40,322 nt of DNA from Pseudomonas fluorescens (GTDB taxonomy: Bacteria; Pseudomonadota; Gammaproteobacteria; Pseudomonadales; Pseudomonadaceae). This document shows, piece by piece, positions 35,301-40,322 of this stretch. Below the pieces are notes generated by a model. That model worked only from the letters and a program-made list of their open reading frames with translations, was not told where the DNA came from and ran no database searches. Where the stretch lies: the NCBI RefSeq assembly GCF_005938625.1, contig NZ_VCNJ01000041.1:1-40322 (forward strand), written 5' to 3'. A program made the position numbers and the translations under genes. Position 1 is the stretch's first letter. Each line of letters opens with the position of its first letter.

Positions 35301-37171
35301 GCACGGTGCAGGGCGCGCCAGTTACCGGTTCGTTGCTGGGCGAGGGCGGCACCTTTGGCGCCGATGGCGGTTTCATCAAGTCCATCGTCGTTGACGGCAC
35401 CACCTACACCTATGATCCGAAAGCCCTAAGCGGCCAAGGCTCGTTGACGCCAAGCGGCGGCACCAATCACGGTACTTTCAACACCGCCAACAACACGTTG
35501 AGCATCGCCACCAATAACGGCGGCACACTGCTGATCAATCTCGACACTGGCGACTACACCTACACCTCGCAGAAAACCACGGCGGTGGTCATCACCGAGA
35601 ACATCGGCTTCACCGTCAGCGACAACGACGGCGACCTTGCCAGCTCGACGTTGACCGTGAAAGTGATCCCCAACGCGCCTCCAGTGGCCGTCGATGACCA
35701 CGTCATCACCAACGTGCTCTCGGGCAATATCGTCGTGCCGGGCGAACTGTTGCTGGCCAACGACACCGATCCGAACGGCGATACCCTCAACGCCACACCG
35801 ACCACTTTCAACACCGGTTGGGCAGCGAAGGGCGCGGACTTCACCGGCACCGGCGCGATCACGTTCAACGGCAACAGCAACAGCGCCGCCAACCAGACCC
35901 TGGCCGATGTGCGCAATGCGTTCGCGGCCAACACCGCAGCGATGACAGCTGTACTGGTGATCAGCGGCTACCTCGGGGCGGTGACCAACGCCAATGCCAA
36001 CGATGAAGACCTGATCACCGTCAAACTGAAGCAGGGCGAAACGCTGAATCTGGATCACAACCTGGCGGCCGGGCACATCACCATGGAGTACTCGCTCAAT
36101 GGCGGCGCGTTCGTGACCATTGCCGACGGCGGCACCATCACCGCCAGCGCCGACGGCACTTACCAGATCCACATCACCAACATCACCAATACCAGTGGCA
36201 GTAACACCAATGCGGCGGAAAACTACCAACTGACCATGACGGTCAACTACGCCGGGGCCCACGACATCACCCCGGACTTCCACGGCAGCTACACCGCCAA
36301 CGACAACCACGGCGGCAGCGACACGGCCAACGTGACCATCAGTTATCAGGACGGCCACACCCTCACCGGCACCTCGGGGGATGACGTGCTGGTGGCCGGC
36401 AGCGGCGACAACATCATCAACGCCGGCGACGGCAACGATGTGCTCACCGCCGGGTCCGGCAACAACGAACTGCACGGCGGCGCCGGCAACGACTTGCTCT
36501 ACAGCGGCCCGGGCAATGACCTGCTCGACGGCGGCACTGGCATCGACACGGCCAGCTACGCCCATGCCACCGCCGGGGTGACGGTCAACCTCGGCCTGCT
36601 CGGTGCGCAAAACACCCTCGGCGCCGGTACCGATACGCTGACCGGCATCGAAAACCTCATCGGCTCGAACTTCAACGACACCCTCACCGGCGATAACAAT
36701 AACAACGTGATCAACGGCGGCCTCGGTAACGACATCCTCAACGGTGGCGGCGGTGATGACCTACTGATTGGCGGTATGGGCAACAACACCATGACCGGTG
36801 GCTCAGGGGCCGACACCTTCCAGTGGCTCAAGGGCAACAGCGGCCACGACCTGATCACCGACTTCACCCCTGGCACCGACAAGCTCGATCTGTCGCAACT
36901 GCTGCAAGGTGAAAACGGCACCACCGCCTCACTGGATGACTACCTGCACTTCACTGTCAGCGGCAGCGGCGCCTCGGTCCTTACCAGCATCGACGTCAGC
37001 GCCATGGCCGGTGCAACGCCGAACCAGACGATTGATCTGGCCGGCGTCAACCTCGCCAGTCACTACGGCGTGACGCCAGGGGCGGGCGGGGTGGTGGCTG
37101 GCGGGCATGACACGGCAACGATCATCAGCGGGATGTTGAATGATCATTCGTTGAAGGTGGATACGGTTTGA
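29309..37171 (+). CDS. Large RTX adhesin of the LapA/MapA type with LapG-type cleavage motif
   Basis: A 2620-residue secreted biofilm adhesin. ATG 29309 with GGAGG (29297-29301) gives MATLIGTVTKVIGQVFAQSADG, the standard retention-module opening (residues 1-100), which jams in the TolC-type pore. A TAAG motif (residues 115-118, bases 29651-29662) is the dialanine site cleaved by the periplasmic protease LapG in LapA-type proteins. Ig-like/VCBS-type repeats of about 246 residues fill residues 187-1810. A vWA domain (about 1812-2000) has an intact MIDAS motif DISGS (1822-1826). RTX nonapeptides (GGAGNDLLYSGPGNDLLDGG, about 2350-2515) and the C-terminal type I secretion region follow. The lapD and lapG genes are not in the window. 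In P. fluorescens Pf0-1, LapA is about 5000 residues and MapA is a second such adhesin. The size and the absence of lapDG nearby favour a MapA-like identity, but this is inference. Confidence 0.88.
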   Translation: MATLIGTVTKVIGQVFAQSADGTKRALVEGDRLYAGDQLITGAEGAVAVHLQNGQELTLGRDSSLTMTGQLLADQAAHVNVAEAVTPSEAQLTDVEQIQKAIAAGDDPSKTAEATAAGPNAPGGAPGELGGGHSFVLLTEVGGRVDPIIGFPTAGFGGIPEFPEERHNAVIDNGDNTPAVVVPPPVNNPVTLTGLAVPGGELNLNEANLPDGSAANPGALTQSGSFTVSAPDGLTSLSIGGINVIVGGVPIGFPQSITSQLGNTLTITGYNPATGVVSYSYTLNGNESHAAGDGANNLSEQFTVIAGDSNGDTATGTLDVNITDDVPKAFDDSNGTASETLLTLTGNVLTNDVQGADRVATGPVTAGTFTGTYGTLVLNANGTYTYTLNTNDADFKNLHGGGNGTETFAYTITDSDGDTSTANLVLQIHNNDDPVVINGLNVEGGELTVYEKNLGDGSAPDSTALTQSGTFTVTALDGVTTLTVGGIAVVTDGVAAGFPQSVTTPLGSTLTITGFNATTGVVSYSYTLVDNEAHPNANGANNLPEQFAVTVVDDNGTTANATLDVNIVDDLPKAVDDSNVGTASETNLTLTGNVLTNDVQGADRVPTGPVTAGTFTGTYGTLVLNANGTYTYTLNTNDADFKNLHGGGNGTETFAYTITDSDGDTSTANLVLQIHNNDDPVIINGLDVNGGELTVYEKNLTDGSTPDSTALTQNGTFTITALDGVTTLTVGGIAVVTNGVAAGFPQSVTTPLGSTLTITGFNATTGVVSYSYTLVDNEAHPTANGANNLPEQFAVTVVDDNGTTANATLDVNIIDDLPKAVNDSNGGTASETLLTLTGNVLTNDVQGADRVASGPVTAGTFTGTYGTLVLNANGTYTYTLNTNDADFKNLHGGGNGTETFAYTITDSDGDTSTANLVLNIHNNDDQVYLNGLDVNGGELTVYEKNLSDGTSPDTPALTQSGSFTVTALDGLQTLTVGGINVVTGGVAAGFPQSVTTPLGSTLTITGYNPATGVVSYSYTLVDNETHPNANGANSITENFNVVATDTDGSTANGQINVNIVDDLPSAHPDAASVAEGGTVSGNVLDNDIGGADGPAVTGAVVGVRAGSDTSTSAIGGLNSNINGTYGYLTLDANGNAVYHSNPNAVSGPGAVDVFTYTVRDSDGDESTTTITIDVANSKLNATSDTDVTVYEKALDLTKDGADLAPGTVTGSDPTSTGETASGTLVGSVTGAVGTISYALVGSATGNYGQIVLNPNGTYTYTLTSPATTTPHADDGANTLSETFTYQATDSLGNIVTSTIVVSIVDDVPKAVNDSNANSASETQLILTGNVLTNDVQGADVVATGPNAGPITAGTFTGTYGTLVLNANGTYTYTLNPNDADFKNLHGGGNGTETFTYTLTDADGDTSTANLVLNIHNNDDPVVLNGLDVNGGELTVYEKNLSDGTSPDTPALTQSGTFTVTALDGLQTLTVGGIAVVTNGVAAGFPQSVVSPLGSTFTVTGYNPATGVVSYSYTLVDNEAHPSGNGANSLTENFNVVATDTDGSTATGQINVNIIDDLPTAKPDTGSVAEGGTVNVSVLANDISGADGAATVVGVRAGSNTGTSAIGGLNSNINGNFGYLTLDAAGNAVYHSNPNSVSPPGATDTFTYTIRDSDGDESTTTITINVADSKLVASVDQDVTVYEKALDLSKDGADLAPGTVTGSDPTNTGETATGTLVGAVTGGTGAITYTLVGSATGTYGQIQLNADGTYTYTLTSAPKTTPNANDGANTLSESFTYKATDALGNSTTSTLVVNIVDDVPKAVASDRSVAAVEIDSNILIVLDISGSMADASGVPGLSRLALAKQAISALLDKYDDLGDVKVQLVTFSSNATDRTTVWVDVATAKTLLAGLTAGGGTNYDAAVATMYNAFNTSGKLTGAQNVGYFFSDGKPNEGDIGTADEATLKAFLDANNIKNYAIGLGSGVSNANLDPLAYDGISHTNTNAVVVTDLNQLNSVLSGTVQGAPVTGSLLGEGGTFGADGGFIKSIVVDGTTYTYDPKALSGQGSLTPSGGTNHGTFNTANNTLSIATNNGGTLLINLDTGDYTYTSQKTTAVVITENIGFTVSDNDGDLASSTLTVKVIPNAPPVAVDDHVITNVLSGNIVVPGELLLANDTDPNGDTLNATPTTFNTGWAAKGADFTGTGAITFNGNSNSAANQTLADVRNAFAANTAAMTAVLVISGYLGAVTNANANDEDLITVKLKQGETLNLDHNLAAGHITMEYSLNGGAFVTIADGGTITASADGTYQIHITNITNTSGSNTNAAENYQLTMTVNYAGAHDITPDFHGSYTANDNHGGSDTANVTISYQDGHTLTGTSGDDVLVAGSGDNIINAGDGNDVLTAGSGNNELHGGAGNDLLYSGPGNDLLDGGTGIDTASYAHATAGVTVNLGLLGAQNTLGAGTDTLTGIENLIGSNFNDTLTGDNNNNVINGGLGNDILNGGGGDDLLIGGMGNNTMTGGSGADTFQWLKGNSGHDLITDFTPGTDKLDLSQLLQGENGTTASLDDYLHFTVSGSGASVLTSIDVSAMAGATPNQTIDLAGVNLASHYGVTPGAGGVVAGGHDTATIISGMLNDHSLKVDTV
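29867..34735 (+). repeat. Tandem Ig-like repeat array inside the adhesin gene
   Basis: The units begin at 29867, 30602, 31340, 32078 and (after two merged variant units) 33560. The spacings are 735, 738 and 738 bp, then 1482 bp (2 x 741). Each unit contains two halves: one with 'GGELTVYEKNL' and one with 'YGTLVLNANGTYTYTLN'. The second-half blocks are near-identical at the DNA level (for example 30421-30600 against 31160-31339 and 31898-32077). Array length is likely to vary between strains by recombination. Confidence 0.88.
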
Positions 37172-37190
37172 ACTGAGGGCTGAAACGACA

Positions 37191-37226
37191 AAACCCGCCG
37201 TCCCGTACAACCGGGACGGCGGGTTT
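37191..37226. terminator. Strong terminator after the adhesin gene
   Basis: AAACCCGCCGTCCCG (37191-37205) and its perfect inverse CGGGACGGCGGGTTT (37212-37226) form a 15-bp stem with a 6-nt loop, followed by CTTCT on the plus strand. On the minus strand the flank is also T-rich, so it could serve both directions. Confidence 0.9.
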
Positions 37227-37239
37227 CTTCTGCCACACG

Positions 37240-37353
37240 TGATCGTTCCCACGCTCTGCGTGGGAATGCAGCCCGGGACGCTCCGCGTCCCTTCCAAAGC
37301 CGAACGCGGAGCGTCCGTTGAGGCATTCCCACGCAGGAGCGTGGGAACGATCA
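37240..37353. repeat. Nested palindromic repeat, copy D
   Basis: Begins TGATCGTTCCCACGCTCTGCG and ends GTGGGAACGATCA, with inner palindromes (GGGACGCTCCGCGTCCC at 37275-37291 and GAACGCGGAGCGTCCGTT around 37303-37320). It carries one extra G in the right arm (GCAGGAGCG) relative to the other copies. It lies between the adhesin terminator and the DUF6124 gene. Confidence 0.85.
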
Positions 37354-37363
37354 TCGCGTGTCG

Positions 37364-37723
37364 CTACTGCGGCAACTCCAGATTATCCATCACCCGATTC
37401 ACCGCCAGCTCCCCCAGCATGATCAGTTGCGCGATCCCCAACAGCGTCCTGCGCTGCGACGCGGGAATGAGGTGGGCGAAGTCATGAGCGATGGTTCTGG
37501 CTGAGGCGAGTGTTTCGCTGGCATCGGCCAGCAGTTCTTCGTTTTTGAAGTCTGCGGTAACGGCATACATGCGGCGGGTTTTACGGGGCGGTGGCGTGGA
37601 GCCGGGTGGGCAGAGGTAGTGGTCGAGGGCGCGCTCGGCGGCGTCGTTGAGCTTTTTTGAATCGAGGGATTCGTAGGGTGAGGCGAGATCGGTTTCGGGC
37701 GGGTTGGGTGTTGGTTTGATCAT
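37364..37723 (-). CDS. DUF6124 family protein
   Basis: A 119-residue soluble protein, MIKPTPNPPETDLASPYESLDSKKLNDAAERALDHYL then a proline-rich stretch, then a four-helix-like part (residues 58-119, ELLADASETLASARTIAHDFAHLIPASQRRTLLGIAQLIMLGELAVNRVMDNL). This matches the DUF6124/DUF3077-like family that is abundant in fluorescent pseudomonads. ATG 37723, with AGGAG about 8 nt upstream, is preferred to the longer frame that runs back through the leader region. No function is established. The gene is alone, between repeat copy D and a long non-coding leader. Confidence 0.85.
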   Translation of the reverse strand: MIKPTPNPPETDLASPYESLDSKKLNDAAERALDHYLCPPGSTPPPRKTRRMYAVTADFKNEELLADASETLASARTIAHDFAHLIPASQRRTLLGIAQLIMLGELAVNRVMDNLELPQ

Positions 37724-38058
37724 GGTGAAGCTCCTATAAGAGTGGAGCCGCCCAGAACTGTCGCTAAACAGGAGGGTGGCGGCTGTACGCAGGTTAGCGA
37801 ACCGGTTATAGGCACCCGGCAGACCCGAGGGTCTCCCGCATACAGCCACCATAGCGAAGTTGCAGACATTGAATCTGCCACAAAGCATGGAGCGCTGATG
37901 CACCTATTACAGATTTGGGTCGCTAAACCCGATCGCTGACTCTCCAGCGACCGCACCACAATAGAACCCGCCCCCAAGGCGCACAAGCCGGCGGATTCTG
38001 GCGTAGCTGTAGGCAAAGGCGCAAGAATTTGTAGCCTGGAAGGCGTGTCTGAAGGTGT

Positions 38059-38082
38059 CTTTTAAACGCCGGAGTTTAAAAG
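38059..38082. terminator. AT-rich perfect hairpin
   Basis: CTTTTAAAC (38059-38067) and GTTTAAAAG (38074-38082) with a 6-nt loop. No adjacent gene ends here, so it may mark the end of a non-coding transcript or be a relic. Confidence 0.4.
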
Positions 38083-38106
38083 GCGATTTGCGCTGACTTC
38101 AGTGGC

Positions 38107-38176
38107 CCCTTCGCGAGCAAGCTCGCACACATTTTCAATGCGTTTCCCTGTGGGAGCGAGCTTGCTCGCGAAAGGG
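38107..38176. repeat. REP-like palindromic pair
   Basis: CCCTTCGCGAGCAAGCTCGC (38107-38126) is repeated inverted as GCGAGCTTGCTCGCGAAAGGG (38156-38176) with one extra base. The inner sequence includes TGTGGGAGC, as in the 18845 element. It lies downstream of the Ig-repeat gene (stop at 38272) on the minus strand and probably terminates or stabilises its transcript. Confidence 0.75.
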
Positions 38177-38271
38177 TCATCCCGGTCAACAGAAAAACCT
38201 CGATCAACCCCGCTGTTTAAATCACTGGTTAAATAAATCCGTCCCCCTTTTTTTCTTTCTTGTTTAGTTGT

Positions 38272-40322
38272 TTAAACCTCTCTCATGCGCAAGTTAGTCA
38301 AGAAATAGTCATTACCAGACCCGGTAGCCAAAAGGCTCTGGAACTCGAAAGTCATCTGTTCGGACTGCGCAATAAAAGTGGATGAATAAGGTATCCATTG
38401 GGAGGCAGGTGGCGACATGAAGCTTATTATCACTCCATAGTTTGATCTGAACGAAAGCTGTGCAAGTGGTGGCTGATTTCCGTTGGATGCAAGACAGCTG
38501 AATTCATACGTGCTGCCACGGATCAAATTGGTATAGGTCTTTTTTAGTACAACGCCCGCAGAGTTGTTCGTATAGGTGCTGTTGGTCAGCGATGTGAGAC
38601 CGAGAAAGTTGGCATAGCTCCAGTCTCTCTGGTCAACAATTACCGGACCATTTTCCCAGCCGTTTCTCTGGTGATTGGCAAAATTCGTCAGGTCATCAAG
38701 GCGCGGTGTCGCCCGAATGGAGTAAGTTCGAATCGGAAACTTGGTAGCGTCTTCCTGGTTGGGCTCACCCTTGAAGTTGACGCTGAATGTCATCGTTAAT
38801 GTTGTGCCATTACCCAGAGCTTTCAGCCAGGCCAAGGGGATTTTTTTGCTGAAATCTGATGCCGGATCACTTGTTTCTTTCTCTGGGTCATAAAGTTTTA
38901 CGGTCGCGCCACTTCTGCTTGTCCCTTCATAAAGCAACCACCGTACTTCTCGTGGAGTATGAGGCGAATTCGCAACTGTCGATTGATCAGTGCTTTGGAG
39001 TTGAGTGACGTCGAGTAAATTGCTTGTATTTCCGGCTATTACGGGAGTGGGCAATCGCGTGTCACCTGCGTCGATTTTTTCGACTTGTACCTCCATCGTT
39101 TGTGACTTGCCAGCCGGGCTGCCATCGCGATTCAGATCCCACAGAAACCTGACGACCGAGTTTTGATGATTTATCCAGAATGCTTGTGCAAGCGGCTCAT
39201 TTACCTGGTTGTCGTCATTGAATTTTTTTAATTCGAACGGCGGTGCCCCGTCCACTGCATTCACATGAACCAACTGCGCCCTATCGTCAACCTGCGCTGG
39301 GAATTCAATCCGCATTGTCACGCCTTGGGGATATGCCAGCGGATGAATCGGGCTGGCTGCTTCCACCAGAAATGGCGCGCGCAGCTCTTCCGTCACCGTC
39401 AACGTCCTCGCTGCCGACACGAGGCTCGGTTGCTCCAGATCTCTGGCCGTAAAGCTGTGTTTGGTTTTGCTGAGGTTTGCAACGGGCAGACTCCAGATGC
39501 CGGTTACTCCATCGGCAGTCTCTTTACCGTTGATAACCGCACCGTCGAGCACTTCCACGTCTCGCCCGGCTGCGGCAACGCCGCTCAAGATGACGGCCAT
39601 TTCCACGGTGAAGCCATTCTCGGGGATTTCGTTACCACTCGGCGAGCCTTTGACTGAAGTCAATGTCGGTGCCCTGAGGGCTTCCACCGTCAGGAGTCGC
39701 ACATTGGAATAGGTCGATGTGGGGTGATAAAAGGATTTGGCATACAACCGGCGCGCGCCGACTACAACCGTGATCGTGCATTCCCACAGGCCTGTGGCTT
39801 TATCCGCTGTCGCGGTTCCCTTTAGCACTGCGCTCGCACCGCTGCCATCATAGATTCCGACGTCCTGATCTTTGCTGGCGGTGCCTTTGAGTGTCAGCGA
39901 CGTGCTGAAGGTGGTTTTACCCTCTGGCACTTCGTTGTTGCGGTCGTCCAGCACATTGCTCAGCGTCGGCACAATGACGGCCGTGACGGTGAGGGTGTAG
40001 GCCGCAGAGGCGGGTTCGGCGCCGTACTTTCCTGTCGCGGTAAAACTGTGTTTCGTCACAGTCAGCCCCGACGCGGTGTATGCCCAGATTCCAGAGTCCG
40101 GATCGACCGGGACCTCATCAACGACGGTGGCGCCATTACGTATTTCAACGTTCTTGCCCTTGGCGCCCGTGCCGCTCAGCACCACGCTGGTTTCAACAGT
40201 GGTGCCACCCTCGACAATGTCCTTGCCGCTTGGCGATCCCTTGACCGAATCAATGGTCGGCGGATCCAGCGCCACCGGTTGCCCTACCGTAAACTCCAGC
40301 ACATTCGAATAACTGGTCGTAT
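38272..40322 (-). CDS. Ig-like-repeat protein, C-terminal part (5' partial)
   Basis: The frame is open to the right edge (SYSNVLEFTVG precedes the first GTG), so the start lies beyond 40322. About 683 residues are visible. At least three Ig-like repeats of about 95 residues are recognised by 'PTLTSVKGSPSGxxIxEx..T' openings and 'TGIWxxxVxxLxxxKHSFTA' centres, roughly residues 10-105, 106-205 and 206-300. A region of unlike domains follows (residues 310-540). The end (about 545-676, from NGWENGPVIVDQRDWSY to YFLTNLRMREV) has the look of a jelly-roll, lectin or carbohydrate-binding domain, by pattern only. No anchor or secretion signal is visible in this part. The sequence is visibly AT-richer than its neighbours. 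A large surface or secreted protein is likely; its role is unknown. Confidence 0.75.
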   Translation of the reverse strand, partial: TTSYSNVLEFTVGQPVALDPPTIDSVKGSPSGKDIVEGGTTVETSVVLSGTGAKGKNVEIRNGATVVDEVPVDPDSGIWAYTASGLTVTKHSFTATGKYGAEPASAAYTLTVTAVIVPTLSNVLDDRNNEVPEGKTTFSTSLTLKGTASKDQDVGIYDGSGASAVLKGTATADKATGLWECTITVVVGARRLYAKSFYHPTSTYSNVRLLTVEALRAPTLTSVKGSPSGNEIPENGFTVEMAVILSGVAAAGRDVEVLDGAVINGKETADGVTGIWSLPVANLSKTKHSFTARDLEQPSLVSAARTLTVTEELRAPFLVEAASPIHPLAYPQGVTMRIEFPAQVDDRAQLVHVNAVDGAPPFELKKFNDDNQVNEPLAQAFWINHQNSVVRFLWDLNRDGSPAGKSQTMEVQVEKIDAGDTRLPTPVIAGNTSNLLDVTQLQSTDQSTVANSPHTPREVRWLLYEGTSRSGATVKLYDPEKETSDPASDFSKKIPLAWLKALGNGTTLTMTFSVNFKGEPNQEDATKFPIRTYSIRATPRLDDLTNFANHQRNGWENGPVIVDQRDWSYANFLGLTSLTNSTYTNNSAGVVLKKTYTNLIRGSTYEFSCLASNGNQPPLAQLSFRSNYGVIISFMSPPASQWIPYSSTFIAQSEQMTFEFQSLLATGSGNDYFLTNLRMREV

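Larger units (their letters stand above)
37724..38271. other. Non-coding region upstream of the DUF6124 gene, rich in inverted repeats
   Basis: 548 bp without a convincing gene. From 37760 to 37947 it carries several copies of TCGCTAA or its inverse (37761, 37794, 37852, 37920, 37944), a 7-bp outer stem GGCTGTA/TACAGCC (37781-37787 with 37841-37847) and the hairpin AGACCCGAGGGTCT (37821-37834). It also carries GCAGA/TCTGC at 37862-37878 and GTGG/CCAC. Farther right are a perfect 9-bp stem CTTTTAAAC/GTTTAAAAG (38059-38082) and a REP-like palindrome (38107-38176). A structured leader or small RNA is possible on either strand. Confidence 0.55.

Noticed and set aside
37793..37947. Integron attC-like sites suggested by GTTAGC and inverse repeats
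   Set aside because: No proper RYYYAAC/GTTRRRY pair, no integrase and no cassette genes.

Overview
The window looks like chromosomal DNA of a Pseudomonas of the fluorescens group. It is GC-rich with pseudomonad codon use. It carries a guanidinobutyrate-utilisation block whose gene content and order match what I remember around PA1413-PA1422 (gbuA/gbuR) of P. aeruginosa. It also has a LapA/MapA-type adhesin with its own type I secretion genes, and short intergenic palindromes typical of P. fluorescens genomes. All identifications come from reading the translations and motifs; no database search was run.

Layout. 1-7495: the 3' part of a giant two-partner-secreted haemagglutinin/CdiA-type exoprotein (start outside the window) with a variable toxin-like tip, followed directly by a small probable immunity gene. 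7623-16210: mostly housekeeping or poorly known genes. These are a DUF899 thioredoxin-fold protein, a small winged-helix-like protein, a DUF6279 lipoprotein, a TorF-type putative porin, a 62-aa basic protein, a CvfB-type S1 RNA-binding protein, a DUF2177 membrane protein, an EamA transporter that overlaps a convergent YbfB/YjiJ MFS transporter, a PtrR-like LysR regulator divergent from the MFS gene, and a 42-aa PA1414-family protein. 16315-17332 (minus): an acyl-carrier-protein-like protein lacking the phosphopantetheine serine and a metallo-beta-lactamase-fold hydrolase. 17417-21829 (minus): a probable gbu operon, guanidinobutyrase gbuA, an NTF2-like protein, an NCS1 permease and a sodium:solute symporter, closed by a strong terminator. 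The divergent LysR gene gbuR (22122-23015) is separated from gbuA by a clear palindromic operator candidate. A DTW-domain tRNA modification enzyme follows.

23732-37171: a complete-looking adhesion module. The outer-membrane TolC-like protein, ABC exporter and HlyD-like adaptor (LapE, LapB, LapC type) run leftward. A 2620-aa adhesin runs rightward from the same 532-bp control region. The adhesin has an N-terminal retention module, a TAAG LapG-type cleavage motif, Ig-like tandem repeats about 246 codons long, a vWA domain with an intact MIDAS motif, RTX repeats and a C-terminal secretion region. 37364-37723 (minus) is a DUF6124 gene with a long, inverted-repeat-rich upstream region. 38272 to the right edge (minus) is the C-terminal part of another Ig-like-repeat protein.

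Four copies of a ~110-bp nested palindromic repeat (at 21997, 23615, 27305 and 37240) and several REP-like hairpins decorate the gaps. Functional themes are contact/surface interaction (CDI-like exoprotein, adhesin, Ig-repeat protein) and catabolism of guanidino compounds. The least explained items are the serine-less ACP-like protein paired with an MBL hydrolase, the toxin/immunity tip, the structured region upstream of the DUF6124 gene, and the small PA1414-family locus, which may be an RNA-producing gene.
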